A DNA stretch of 64,000 nt, taken from Acanthococcus lagerstroemiae. Its lineage: Eukaryota > Arthropoda > Insecta > Hemiptera > Eriococcidae. Numbering within the stretch: position 1 is the stretch's first letter; each line of letters opens with the position of its first letter. Below are positions 44,401 to 56,730 of this stretch, piece by piece. The notes beneath the pieces are model-generated. The model worked only from the letters and a program-made list of their open reading frames with translations. It was not told the origin of the DNA and did no database searches. The position numbers and the translations under genes are program-made. Where the stretch lies: assembly GCA_031841125.1 (NCBI GenBank), contig CM063111.1, positions 34,174,955-34,238,954 on the forward strand, in the 5' to 3' direction.

Positions 44401-44554
44401 AATACAGGTAAAAGACAATAGGATACAGTACAACATTTATAGGAAACCCACCCACACTGAAGCAATAATAAAAATGTAAAGAAAATCACTAAATGTACGT
44501 TTTATTACTTTAAAAAATACAAAATTATCATTACGAACGGTATTCAGCAACGTA

Positions 44555-44797
44555 CCTAAAGTCACTTTTTCAGCTCCTAAACATTCGATATGAGCCCACT
44601 GTTGACATCTTCCAGTACACTGAATCCAATCGTCTCCATATCTGCAGATGAATCATTCTCAGTCTTTATTGATATTTGGTTTTTTCACACTCATTTCGTT
44701 ACCATCGTCATGGTGTGAGTTCATTTTAACGGGAGCAACTCCACAACATTTTCGGCGTACGTTTCTTTTCATGAAAATCTTCTTTCTCGGCATCCTA
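44555..44797 (-). pseudogene. PHD-finger-like transposase tail
   Basis: On the minus strand after an acceptor-like TTTAATTTAG: MPRKKIFMKRNVRRKCC. One frame over near the end it reads ICRYGDDWIQCTGRCQQWAH, then IECLGAEKV. The W.QC..C..WAH..C spacing is that of the PHD-type finger found at the C-terminus of many pogo/jerky-type transposases and related elements. A stop and frameshift separate the parts. No DDE domain lies upstream in the window. Confidence 0.5.
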
Positions 44798-44799
44798 AA

Positions 44800-45150
44800 T
44801 TAAAAAAACACAAATGTTATATAAAACAACTCAACACCTAAAAGTTCTCCGGTATATCAATAAATAATTCTAGAAGTATTTTGAACGCTGAATTCAATGC
44901 CGAACTTAATTTTTTGCAAAGGGCTCGATTTATTTCAAACAGAGTAAAAAGACTCTACAAAAATTCCCTAAATGTTCCCTTTGTTTGATCATTCTGAAGC
45001 ACACAAAATGGACGCAATGCAACTATAATGATTGGTGGGGCATAAGTAAGGTCACCGAAAATACGCGGATCTCTACAGCCGAAAACAAGCGTCTTTGAAC
45101 GAGCTCTGCAGTATCACCGAGTAATGTGTGTGTATACTGTATACCTCCTT
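44800..45150. other. No gene recognised
   Basis: AT-rich spacer between the PHD fragment and the MITE; nothing identified. Confidence 0.5.
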
Positions 45151-45418
45151 CCCGTTGAAGATTTTGATGTGCGTATCCAAGTGGAACGCATTCGGAAAAC
45201 CACTTCCACTACTACATTGATGAGCTCTGTATACAAAACGGGGTTAGATGCAAGAGTGGTAGTAAAGATACGTCGTCGGCGTAGCACCACTGACATTCGC
45301 ATCCCATGCGCGTGCGTTTTCTTTGAAAAGACAAAAGGTCGTAGTGGCATTTCCACTCTAATACGTGTACGCAGCGCAACTAGATTTTCATGTTTTTAGT
45401 GGGAAAATCTTCAACGGG
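45151..45418. mobile_element. CCCGTTGAAG MITE, intact copy
   Basis: The 15-bp ends CCCGTTGAAGATTTT and AAAATCTTCAACGGG are perfect inverses. 268 bp. The interior matches the array at 29.85-30.42 kb and the copy at 24165. No clear target duplication, though TT flanks both sides. Superfamily not assigned. Confidence 0.75.
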
Positions 45419-45655
45419 TTAATACAATAACTCAGTGTGACCAACATGACGCTTCTGAAATTCTAAGTATAAATATTAACATTCCCAGTAAACGAATGAA
45501 AATATCGAAACTTTCACAAAAAATGAAGCTTGGAATGAAAAATACTTCTACAATCATCTATTCATCACCCGGAGAATTACAACAAATTTAGATTTGTTGA
45601 GCTGTAATGATCAATTCCATTGGTCCATATTTATACCAACCTAAACAGATACAAC

Positions 45656-45682
45656 TTTTTCTTTCTTTCTTTCTTTCTTTTT
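45656..45682. repeat. (CTTT)n microsatellite
   Basis: About six perfect CTTT units. Confidence 0.9.
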
Positions 45683-45708
45683 CACAAAAAACAAATGATA
45701 CAGTAACA

Positions 45709-45760
45709 CGGGGTGACTTTGCAATCATGGGGTGACTTTGCAATCATGGGGTGACTTGGC
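45709..45760. repeat. Tandem repeat, 19-bp unit, 2.6 copies
   Basis: GGGGTGACTTTGCAATCAT is repeated twice and followed by the partial copy GGGGTGACTTGGCA. Confidence 0.9.
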
Positions 45761-45762
45761 AC

Positions 45763-48700
45763 ACATATGTTTTCACCACCCTACAAGCGCGAGAGAAAAG
45801 TTCCAATGACAGATATCGAGATATCAAATTCAAAAAAAAAAAAAAAAAAAATCAAAAACATTCGATACTCTAAAACATGCAATACTATAGTCTATCTGAG
45901 TTAAGTACGTCCCATCAATCAGGCACGCAGTGGGAAATTTGGTATAAGCTGCGGGAAAGGAGATTGCGTGTATTCACACTGAAGGCGCAGTAGCGCAAAT
46001 GTAAATAATATCCGTCTCGCTGTGAAACGAACGAAAATACTGGCCACGACCGTGCATTTCATATTTTATTGTCATGATAAATAAACCAGAAATTGTCCAC
46101 ACAGTCATTTCAAACAAGTGAACGACTTTGCCCATTGTTGAATATGGTGCAAAAACGCAACAAATGCCCGTTCGGTGTGGTTAGCCTATCGATTGACGGG
46201 ACGTTCGTAACTCGGATGGACTACAGCAACAGTTTTCCAAAATCATCAGTACACTGATGTATATCTACACGGCATGTAGAAGTACTTACATCAGTACATG
46301 GATATTTTACGTCTTATGGTCCGATATCATCGAACGCGTACACAACTAAAAACAATTGCGAACGTCATGAAGCAAAAATTGCCGTGATGACGTCTGTAGA
46401 AACATTCTTGGTGTTGGTTGGTCAATATGTGACGGCCAGTTTTGGTTGACAGCCAGCGATAAAACAAAATTCGAACCTAAATGTAAGTATTTTTGAAATA
46501 TCATGCATAATTACATTCTGTTTGCAAATAGAAAGGGTCAATGTAAACAAACATTATGGAACTTGCGGTATCTGCGGTGTGAAGTAGGTACCAGTAAGTA
46601 TTTGATTGTTGGGTGCATGTATTCTGTATTGATGTATATTACCTATGGTAGTGTTATCATTTTATAGGGAATTACGTTCTGCGCTTGTGTGCATGTGTTA
46701 GTATTCGCGTCTTTGTTTACACTGATCCTTTCTATTTGCGAACAGAGTATAGAAGAGTTTTTTTGCCAATTACTTTCATTCTTTCCAATGTTTTCACATT
46801 TAATTACCTCCGCAATAAATGACCTTCAAAACTTATCAAATTTTAACAACGTGAGCTGATAGCATGATGAAAAACAAACAACTGTACATATAGCGTCTAA
46901 TGAACTGAATCACAGCACTGAGAACTGGAGGGAACAATGTTGTTTCAGTAACATGTTTCAAGATGAGTTCACTAGGAGCACTAGCAGTAGTTCCTGATAG
47001 CGAGTGGTCCATTTTGTACCTTGGTTCATAATTGTACCTTTTACTCTACGTCTGGATTTTTTTGTGACAATTTGGAATTCGACTTTTGGTGTGTGTGTTT
47101 GGAAGTCCGGTGGGCGCTCAAGCTTCGATCACTCACGGGAATCGGCGCCTATGCTCTCAGTTATAAATTAGTAAAAATCATCTCGAAGCGTCTGTGTGTC
47201 TGTGCAGGGACATTAGGGCTAATTTTGTCGGCATTACCTTCAACTCCGCCCGTAATTACACTCGGCGTCGTTCCAGTAAACAGCTAAATACATTTTTCAT
47301 AAACGATAAACGCTATACGAGAAATTACACGCTCGCACGTGTCACCCTCTGCGTCGACGTCAATTTTCGGGGTGGATCTCTCCACGCGTGTCTCAATTTA
47401 CGCATTTTAATAACCAAATATAAACACGACGGCGACGCGAAATCTTTTCCTTTTAATTCGACCCGCCCTTCGCCCTCGATTTTGCATACATTTACATTTT
47501 CAAGGAGGAAATAAGCTCTCGATAAAATATTCCTTTCACTTTATATAAGCCATAATCGTTTCGAACTGTTGAACTCGACTACGCTGAAAAAAAGCAGGGA
47601 GGAAGGACGAATATTATTTTATTATTTTAACGTGACCCGATTCAACCCCTATTTTACGCCCTATTAATTTTTTTCTTATATTTCGTTCTTACACTATTTT
47701 TTTTTTTTAGTTCGTCTTTCTTGTAGCGCTACCCTCGTTTGATTAAATGTCGTCCCTTGATAATGTAATTTCTGGAATCGTTTGTTTTACAAGATATAAG
47801 TAAGTTTTATTGAGGAAAATTGGCTGCCGTTGCGGTTGCAAAATGGGTCATGGAAGAGAGTTTTTAAAACGTGCAAAATTTGCGACCGGCCTGCAGCTTA
47901 TTCGATAGTGGTTGATCTCTGAGTTGCGTAGGAGCGTAGGATGTTTCTCTCATCCGTTTCATGACGGCTTTTGTTCAGGTGGGAGAGATAGCGTTAGGTG
48001 GCCTTTTTAACTAAAGCACAATAGGGTATTCATTATTCCAAAAATTTTGAAACTTGAACTAACAATTCCTGCCTTTACCAAATCTTTCCTTATTGTCTGA
48101 AACTACTGCCTAAATTTTACAGATATTTTGAAAATATTAACGCCCCTACCCCATAGGCCTTGATGTGTAACATAGGATTAACACAAGAGTTTTTCAACAA
48201 AAAAATCAGCTTAATACCTACGAATGCCCCCAGTAAGAATAATGAAGGCCTTACTACTAACATATTTTCTGAAGTAGGCGAAATTATAAACATTTATTTC
48301 CAATAAAAATATGGTTTCGGAGCTCAAAATTTGATTTTTTCGATATTTTAAAAAGGGACCCATTTATCGGCCCACAATGGTAATGTTGAATTCACGAAAG
48401 AAATATGCTATTTGCACGAAATATATAAATGACAAGCGCAGTAACAAGTACGAAACAGAAAAAGAAAGAGTTTGAAGAAAAAATTAAACTTCAGAACGCA
48501 GTATAATTCACTTACACGATAAAATAAAATACGCCCGGGATTTTAATACCTTCTACACACAATGAAAAAAAGAGACACGATATTACTGCGCCCGAAATAA
48601 AAAGTTCAAATTCTCGGCCTCCATCATACTTGCCACAAATTTACAATTGCGCACAAATTAATGTCAAAATCAAATTTTGGAGCGATAAAAATCTACGAAT

Positions 48701-49962
48701 CGATTCTCCCCCTCCTCAGGAGCCACAAATTTAGATTAAGAGCCAAACCGATATCAAAAACGAATTCGTTGAGTTCGAAACCCCTCAATGATCTCGATAT
48801 GGTAATTCGCATAAATAATAGGTCTAAAAATTTCTAATGTACTGTAATAAAGGGTAATTTTTACACACCCACTCTTTTTTGTTCTCTCAACCGAAGCCCT
48901 GAAATCCGCCCTCTCGAGCATTACCTCAGAGCTCCCCTCTATGGCGTTTCTAGAGTACTTAAGAAAAAATTCTTAATGATCATTTTTATAGAAAATTGGA
49001 TCCCTCTTAAACTCATGGATCTCCTATTCCGCGATGACGTATAATTTTTGTGTTTAAACAACATAATATACCGTATGCAAGTCATTTCGTGATATCGATT
49101 TTAAAACTCGTAATTTAAACTTTTTTTTTCGTGGCTTCACATTTCGTTCAATCACATTTTTTATTTCGTGCTATTTAATACTTCCCTTTTAAAAATTGTG
49201 ATACAAAAAAATAAGAAAACTGAAACTTTAAAAAATTCTCTTCCGCTCAAAAATGTTGATCTAAAAAAAAAATCTAGATTTGATTTTTGAATGCTTACTA
49301 TCTAAATCTGCCCCCATCAATAACGATGGGTCTACGTCGGTAACATTAATTTCTCCAAAGTAGATAAAATTTCTAATTTTTTAAAACAAAATGCTCATAA
49401 TAAGTTCCTAATTGAATTTGTGCAGTTTTCTAATGTTGAGATGTAAAAGAAACAGAAATTTGAAAAAATTCAGTTAAAACCAAAAAATGTTGGCATGTTG
49501 GTATTAAAAAACAAACCAAAAAAAACGTAGATTTAATTTTAGTCTTGATTTTGAATATCTACTTAAACCTTCAATCTTAACCTTTGGTTCCACTTGAAGA
49601 AAAATTCAGAAAACTGTTTATTGCGCAAGACAACCCCCACAAAATATAAAAAAACAACTGCTAATTGTTTAAAAACATTTCTAATCGAAAATGAATTTCC
49701 AGTTCCATTTTTCCCAGTACTGGAAAAACAGCATAAGTTAGTCAATAGCTCAATACAGAAAAACTTTGATTTTTCTTCACACATGCTACAAAACTTGAAT
49801 AATCTTCTGATAGCGCTTTCTACATTGCTCCAGACATTAAAGTGCTCCCCTTAAGAAGTAATTGGCTAAAATTTTGGAGGGTTTTAATTTTTAGCTGTTT
49901 ACATAACAATCCAAAGTTTCAGCATGGGTGCTTCGAAAAAAGCCTTCCAATGGCTATAAATT
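45763..49962. other. About 4 kb without a recognisable gene
   Basis: An inverted-repeat pair lies at 46513-46748. A CpG-richer block at 47060-47480 has unsupported frames and may be host non-coding sequence. 48000-49850 is A/T-rich low-complexity DNA. The frame at 49594-49854 is lysine- and asparagine-rich with no motif. Confidence 0.4.
46513..46748. repeat. Inverted-repeat element, 38-bp arms
   Basis: TTTGCAAATAGAAAGGGTCA and ATGTAAACAAA at 46521-46551 are complementary to TTTGTTTACACTGATCC and TTTCTATTTGCGAACAGA at 46713-46746. It spans about 236 bp. No target duplication identified. Confidence 0.65.
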
Positions 49963-52285
49963 GTGAGGAAGTATACATCCAGAAGATGGAACACAAGGAA
50001 GTTTGAATGTGACCGGTTCGAGACCACAATAATGGCTAGAGAAGCTAGCGGTATGGTCGAAGCCCCGAGTGCTTCACAAACAGCTGCATGGATTGTCAAA
50101 CGGACAACGAAGGCGCGCAGTGCAGCAATGTTGACAGTAAAGGCAAACCAAGCCCGCCGGAGTACGTACTGGTGGGTGGAACGAAGAGATACAGCGACTC
50201 CACCGTGAGTGTTCCACCAGGCGTCGGCGGGCTACCAGAAGAAATCGAGTCTCCCAAGCTGACGATGCTGAGGAGGTAAATGCCAAGTGGATGGCTGCTA
50301 AGAAAGCACTGGGCGGACAGGTGGGCCGAGCTTGTCAAGAAGGTGGACGATGATTCATGAGGCCACCCATATAAGGTGGTCCTACAGCGACTCCCGTCCC
50401 CCTCCCCAGTAACCAAACTACAGTTCGTGACGCTGGGGAAAATCGTTGCTACCCTTTTCCCCCGGCATCCGCCGATACCATCAAAGCGGGAAGTCACTAG
50501 GCAAGACTGGGATCCGAGGCTGGAAGTCACAGCCTATGAGCTGAGAATAACCGTGGATCGAATCAGAGGAAAGAGGAAAGCCCCGGAGCCGGATGGCGTA
50601 CCTAGCCTGGCCTGGGAACTGATCCACTCACTGAGGTCAGAATGGCTGCGCACCTGCTTCGATAGGTATCTTGAAGAGAGCCTTTCCCGGCGATATGGAA
50701 GACAGCGATGTTGGTCCTGCTTCGCTGCCCTCCTCGTACCGCTACCAGTGTCTACTGGATGACATAGGCAAGTTACTGGAGCGGGTTATTGCTTTGCGGG
50801 TAGAAGCGCACATCGCTTCTAAAGGTGGGCTGTCGAAATCCTCGAGCGAGTCGGTCGACCAATAACGCGGTGTGGTATGTGCCAAAGATCATCAACACCC
50901 ATATACAGCCAAGATAGTTTATGCATAGCCGTTAGTCTCAATGTGAGGAACGCTTTCAATACACTGCCTTAGAAGCGTATCCTGAAAGCGATGGATGAGT
51001 AGGATCTCCCGGGGTACCTACGAGCGATCATCAGGAGCTACCTAGCAGACAGAAAGATATAGCGTATATAGACGCAGAAGGTCGCCAGGTCCAGAAGATC
51101 ATCTCAGATCGGTCTTAGGATCTCTGTTGTGGAACGTGTCTTTTGACAGGGTCCTGCGGCTCACACTTTCGAGAAGAGCCCAGGCCATCTGCTTTCGACG
51201 ACACCCTTCTGCTTGTAGAGGGGCAGTCGGAACAGGAAGTTCGCAGCAGGTCCATACTCAACATCGAGATGGTGTCTCACTGGATGCAGGCGAATGGCTT
51301 AGATGTGGCTACCCAGAAGACAGAAGCCGTCCTTTTTTAAGGGCGGAAAGGGGGCAGGCCACAGCCATTTGACGTAGCAGTACTGGATGAACCGGTATCC
51401 CTACAGCCCCGGATGGTGTACCTAGGAATGACGGTGGATAACGAGCTGTGTTGAAAACCACATCTGCGTACAACGGCAAAGAAAGCAGAGCGGACGCTCA
51501 GGGCGTTGCGTCAGCTTATGCCGAACCTCTGGAGGCCGAGTGATAGTCGAAGAAGACTCAATTCGACAGGAATCAACTCAGTTTTTCTCTACGAGGCCTC
51601 CAATTAGGCACCAGTCGCGGCACTCCGTGAGAACAAAGAAGACATAGGAAGGGTCCAGCGGGCTACGGCACTACGCATAATCTGCGCGTATAGAACCGTC
51701 TCGTATGAGGCGGCTCTTGTACTAGCTCGAATACCTCCTAATCTGCTGGCTAGGCAGAGCGTTACTCTTTATCAGCGCTTCCAGAAGCTCCCACCAGCTG
51801 ACAGAAATAAGAAAGAAGTAAAGAAGAAGATTAAGAGAGAAGTCCGGCGGCAAACAGTTCAAGAGTGGGTGGTTCGCCTCCAAGAGACCACCCATGGCCG
51901 CTCGACATTGAGGCTAGTACACGACTTCGACGCATGGCTTTCACGGCGGCACGGTGAACTGACGTACCATCTTACGCAAATGTTTACCGGGCATGGGGGC
52001 TTCAATGGTCCCAGCCAATGCTCGCATTGTCCAGCAGAGCTCGATGACGCGCAGCATACCATATTTTGCTGCATTGTGTGGAACGACGCACGAGCAGCGC
52101 TCGAGGCGCCTGTCGGCAGCCACATCACTCTCGAGACGATGGTTGAAGTGATGCCGGCTAGCCCGCCGAACTGGTCAGCGACGATCCAATTCGCCGACCC
52201 AGTGATGCGGGCGAAGGAGGACGCCGAACGCGTAAGACAGCGGACAGCATCCACGCAGCAGGTCTTGAGCGACGACTCTCCATAA
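49963..52285 (+). pseudogene. R1-clade LINE, 5'-truncated and decayed
   Basis: Begins in the endonuclease-RT linker (SRRWNTRKFECDRFETTIMA, then ARRSTYWWVERR). It continues in another frame with TLGKIVATLFPRHPP, AYELRITVDRIRGKRKAPEP and DGVPSLAWE, the R1 pre-RT and RT entry. GKLLERVIALRVEA and GGLSKSS follow. The catalytic FADD block is unreadable after about 51130. The post-RT part is clearer: QPRMVYLGMTVDNEL, RVQRATALRIICAYRTVSYE, RHGELTYHLTQMFTGHGGF and CSHCPAELDDAQHTIFCCIVW, the C-terminal zinc-knuckle-like domain. It stops at 52285. Many frameshifts. GC content is well above the flanks. The 3'UTR probably reaches about 52550. Confidence 0.85.
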
Positions 52286-52550
52286 GTAAGGAAGACTCCC
52301 CCACCGGACGATCAGCTCTGCAGGTGAAGCCCGTCGCCGTGGCCGAGAAAAATACCGAAAGATGATACCAGGATGAGGCGGCAGTAAGCGCGAGGACGGA
52401 TACGACGAAGATAGTGGAACCGCGAACAGAGAAGCGTATGCTGTCGTTAGGGATTAAAAAGAGAGAGGGAGCACAGGAAGGGAATGGGAAGGAAAATACA
52501 TATTAGAGACATAACTAAGGCGCTGTAGTATGATAGGTATGATGGACTGA

Positions 52551-52811
52551 TAACACGGTGCCGATTTCGTCATCACAACAGTAGCTACGTCTATAAAATC
52601 GAATCGCGTGGATGCGCTTACATCGTTTCTGTTATTTATCTACCCTGTAATTATTTTGATTTAAATCGACATTCGTCTTTATAATGTGAATTTATGAGGC
52701 CATTCTTTCATTTACCTACATATACATAATACATACCTTTCGACATCGCTGTGTGGTATTTTATTGAAAGTTCTATTCCAGAATCAACAAAATGGACAGG
52801 TCCTCATAGTT
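52551..52811. other. Spacer after the R1 LINE
   Basis: AT-rich; a possible acceptor TTCTATTCCAG lies at about 52782. Nothing else identified. Confidence 0.4.
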
Positions 52812-53112
52812 GAACAATATTCAAGCATTCGCAGGTATAATAAGTATTATGCTTATTTTCTTTGTGGTGTGGCATCCTGAGAGAATTACCTACATTGAAA
52901 TTCTAATTGTGAATCGTAATCGGGTTTCACAGATGATGGAAAATTATGCTGGTGAACGCAGAAATTGTAGGAGTAAATCAGAGATCAAATTGCTTTGTAG
53001 TGAGAATGAAGAGTTGATGAAAATACAGAAGTACGTTGATTCAGCGCTCAAATCGTTATTAACTGATCAAGAACTGGCAACATTTGAAAGAATTCGCTGT
53101 AAGGATGCATAA
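52812..53112 (+). CDS. Possible terminal exon, membrane-anchored protein of unknown family
   Basis: The open frame has no ATG start. An acceptor-like ATTCGCAG ends at about 52833, so the coding part may begin there as an internal or last exon. It encodes a hydrophobic segment (IISIMLIFFVVWH, likely one membrane helix). A charged tail follows (RITYIEILIVNRNRV, SENEELMKIQKYVDSALKSL, ATFERIRCKDA), then a stop at 53110-53112. Composition looks natural. An AATAAA lies about 290 bp downstream (about 53404). I do not recognise the family, and no upstream exon could be joined. Confidence 0.3.
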
Positions 53113-53569
53113 TGCTATAATTTCAACTCTTATATTCAAAACAGGTTCTCATAGTCCTTTTCTTATCTAATATACTGCTCTGAGAGTTGTGCATCTTCAA
53201 TTTTATTTCAACTTATAATCCTGCTGTCATACTGTCTTTATTTGAATGTATTTTTATGTTACTTAGAATATCTTTTTGTACATTACTATCACCTGCAACT
53301 TATTACACCAATTTTCAATACGTCTGGTATAAAAATTATTTATTTGAGTCGGAATTTATCAAAGTATTTTATCGACGTAAATCAAAGTAATTATACATGT
53401 AGTAAATAAATGGAAGAAACTATGTAAATGCATCCACGCAATTTGATTTCATACTATCGTGATAACGAAAGCGGCACCATGTTATCAGTCCATCATACCT
53501 ATTGTACTACAGTACCTTAACATAACAAGATATGTACTTACATACAACAAAGAAATAATAAAACGTAAC

Positions 53570-53858
53570 CACAGGCGCCGACTTACGAAAAATATTGAGG
53601 GGCGGGGGGGCAGAATTGGTCGGAGCGCGGTTTTTTCTTTGATTATTTTATTGAGATGCGTCTGATATTTCGGTAGTATCGATTTTATTCTTATTTGTTT
53701 TCTCTTCTTTTTTTTTCTTTTTTGTTAAATTTAAACATTGCTGATAAAATTTGTTGTATTTTTTCCATTTTTGAGTTAAAAATATTGAGGGGGCTCGCCC
53801 CTCCAAAGTATTTACTGAGGGGGCTTCGCCCCCAAAAAGTGCCAAGTCGGCGCCTATG
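53570..53858. mobile_element. hAT MITE, TSD AACGTAAC/GACGTAAC
   Basis: Starts CACAGGCGCCGACTTA and ends AAGTCGGCGCCTATG. Flanks 53562-53569 and 53859-53866 match at 7 of 8. The interior has GGGGGCTTCGCCCCC and GGGGGCTCGCCCC hairpins and a T-rich centre. Confidence 0.85.
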
Positions 53859-53866
53859 GACGTAAC

Positions 53867-55941
53867 AAAGACTAATAAAGATGTAAGACATGAGGTGCAG
53901 TGTCAAATGTTGGTCTACGTTTTTCAAATAGCCCTTGCTGCCCCTCATATCAGTACTGAATCCCGAAATCGCAATCAATAATAAATGTCAACCTACTACT
54001 TTCACTTTTCTCAGTTGAACTTTTTCAAAGTTTAGCCAGCGTTGACTCAGAAATTTCAAAAAGGGTTCAAAGAAAATTTGACAACCGGTGTCAAATGTTG
54101 ATCCCTTGATGGATTTCGAAGGAATATTAAAACATAGACATAATCAAGCATGAGGCCTAATGGTTGAATACGTTCTTATGACTTATCAGGGGGATTTTTT
54201 CTTAGATGGAAAGGAGGAGTTTTTTGTTTAATACATAAATATAAATATGAAAAGAGATAATATCAAGGAAGTCATGTTCAATAACCAATTTCTGATCATT
54301 ATTTTTCTATTTTCTGAAAAATAAGAAACTCTGAGATACGTTACTTTGGAAAAGTGATCCTCAATTATTTTATTGGGAACAATAACGTGGCTCATATTCT
54401 TCCCCTGTGTAAGAGCCACGTCTAGATTTTAGGATATTATAATTGGTTGATCAAGAGCACAACAGCGGCAATTTTCAACAAAAATACGCCGCAGTCATGT
54501 AAAAACGCACATTCTACCTAAACCTGTTTTCTGACCCGCCTATAATTCAATTTAGGTATTTAAAACTATAACCAATAATCACGTACACTAAACGAACTCG
54601 AAGAGGGGTGAAATTAAGTAGAACTGTTTAAATATTCACAACCAACCACCATTGGCCAACTCTAGCACCACAAATTCGATTGCAAATAACTAAATCATAA
54701 GATATTAGTGATTTACATCCCCTTTGCGTGATTTACCACTGAAAGCTTTTTTTTTCTTTTTTTTTCAATTTACAAGTTGAAAAATTCAACGATATAGCCA
54801 ACCCTTCTTTCTAGATTGAAAAAAAAAACACGCGTTCATCAAATTTCATAACACACTGGGCTGGTATAGTGTACTTGTCGACCACCTTATAAATAAACCA
54901 TCCTACGTTACACGGGTTCACATCGAAGTAAAGCAGGGAAAAAAAGCATTTTCCTTCGGAAAAAAAATAGAATATCGTAAATTATGCAGTAAAAATTGTG
55001 ACCGTCCGGCGTGGCGATATTAAATCGTTGTTACGTCCTCGCAAGTTTTTGCGACATTGCCCAAGGGATTTGTGATTCGCGTCCCTTTTTTTGTAAAACG
55101 CGAAAACGTTTCTCAGTATCGACTTGTGCGTTTTTATTTGTTTTCTGTCCTGTTATTTCGGGGATTTTTTTATATGCGTGTATATTTTATAGGTATAAGT
55201 GGACATTTCTGTTTTGTAGGCATTCGACGTGCAACGAGAGAGTCGATCCCGGCCATTCGGTCATTCGGCGACGCTACGGGTTTTATTTTTGCGACGAAAT
55301 TTGCGCCGGACTATAATTCGTACAGCCGGGCATATATTTTTACTTATACATTTTGATACAGGAGGAGGCGATTTCCGCGTCCGGCCTTTACCGAGAGGGT
55401 CTTTATACCCTCGGGAGTCGCCCAGATAGATTTATATCTACATTTCGAATTATTATATAGTTCGTGTACGCCCGGTCAGTGTTGGTCCTCGAACAAATAA
55501 AGCAGTGGTATCAAAAGCAATACTCTAAACACAATACTTAACGTTTTCATTCGTAAGTGCCATGATTATTGGTCTAAATAGTTTGCAAGGAACTCTTGAT
55601 GTTATAAAGCTGCACATCTTTTCCATAATGCAAACATCTAGAGGTTACTGATCTACAACCAGTTTCGAGGCCAAATTCATTGTGCAGATTCGACAAACGA
55701 AGTCTGGTAGCATATAATCCCCCCCCCCCCATTACAAAAAAGTTTGTCTGTAATGTAATCAACTAATTACTATATGACATAAAAAGAACATGCGGAATAT
55801 AAAAAGTATGGAGTAATTAGAAGAGTTGACAGGAGAACAGTATGAAGCCAAAGTCCTGTTGCATTTTTCATATGCACTATCGAACATATGTAACCAGGCT
55901 TGATATTAAGGCCTCACCCGGCCTGGCCCAGCCAGGGTAAA
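53867..55941. other. No confident gene
   Basis: 53.9-54.9 kb is featureless. 54990-55470 is CpG-rich with overlapping frames in several phases, for example 55057-55356. None has motifs, and open frames in every phase suggest composition and not coding. It resembles host promoter or UTR DNA. A poly-C run lies at about 55720. Confidence 0.4.
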
Positions 55942-56292
55942 AAAAGACGTACTGAAGAGTTTTTCCTGGGGAGATAAAAATTGTGAAAGACCCGAATGAC
56001 TCAACTCAGAATTCCCAAGTATCAATGCAAAGAAAAAAAAACTTTTGACCTGTTGGATTTTTCCAACTGACTCAACTCAAAATCGCCATATATCAAAGCA
56101 AAAGAAGGAAAACCATTTGACATGTTGGGTTTTCCGAACTTCTCAACTCAACTCCCAAGTATCAAAGCAGAAAAAAAAAACCTTTTAACTTGTTGAATTT
56201 TCTCAACTCGCCTGACTGAAATGGTAAATTTTCCCAACTGCTGAGTGAAAAATTCCTACATGGGGTAAGTTGCTCCCCTCGGTACGTCCCTG
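55942..56292. mobile_element. hAT MITE related to 14847-15050, TSD AGGGTAAA/AGGGTAAG
   Basis: The right end GGTACGTCCCTG is intact and the left end is decayed (AAAAGACGTACTGAAGAG). Flanks 55934-55941 and 56293-56300 match at 7 of 8. Inside, a 60-80 bp block with the phrase ACTCAACTCAAAATTCCCAA is present about three times; the 14.8-kb copy has it once. AATGGTAAATTTTCCCAACT is shared by both copies. Confidence 0.8.
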
Positions 56293-56489
56293 AGGGTAAG
56301 AGAATGTGAGGCTTGGCTCGGGCCAAACCAAAAGATATTTGAAAATACATACACTTTCTATACATTTTCCTTGAAAATTTGCTCAAAAGTAAATTCCATC
56401 GTAGTAAAAAATATAAAGTAAAATTTGATACATCACTCCGACAATTATCTTAGCTTGTTGGATAATAATCAAGGACAAAATTATAGAGG

Positions 56490-56730
56490 GGGGTGTATTT
56501 CAACTCCCCCCCCCCAAGAATTTGGCAGTCGGCAAATTTGGAAACTGTTCATTTGAATTTTTCATTTCTTATGAACGTTTGTTTGTTTGTTTTTGTTTTT
56601 GTTTCGTTGTTGTTGTTTTTTTTTTAATTAAAAAATCGGCAAAGTTTTAATTTGGTTTTTGATTTTGTCTGCGAATTTTTAGTTTTTAAAACATATTTGT
56701 CAGAAAATTTCTCTTCTCCACCTCCCCAAA
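56490..56730. repeat. Direct repeat, copy 1 (copy 2 at 57465-57690)
   Basis: ATTTGGCAGTCGGCAAATTT, TTCATTTGAATTTTTCATTT, GAACGTTTGTTT and TTTGTCAGAAAATTT occur in the same order in both copies, about 960 bp apart. C-rich patches occur at comparable places. Confidence 0.75.

Noticed and set aside
47021..47514. Two overlapping plus-strand proteins
   Set aside because: Overlapping in different frames, with no recognisable domains and atypical composition.
49563..49854. Opposed 73- and 86-codon frames as a gene
   Set aside because: Both strands are open over the same AT-rich DNA, and neither protein has motifs or splice signals.
55057..55356. A 99-codon gene on the plus strand
   Set aside because: Frames are open in all three plus phases over the same CpG-rich DNA, which points to composition. 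No motif, start context or splice sites support coding.
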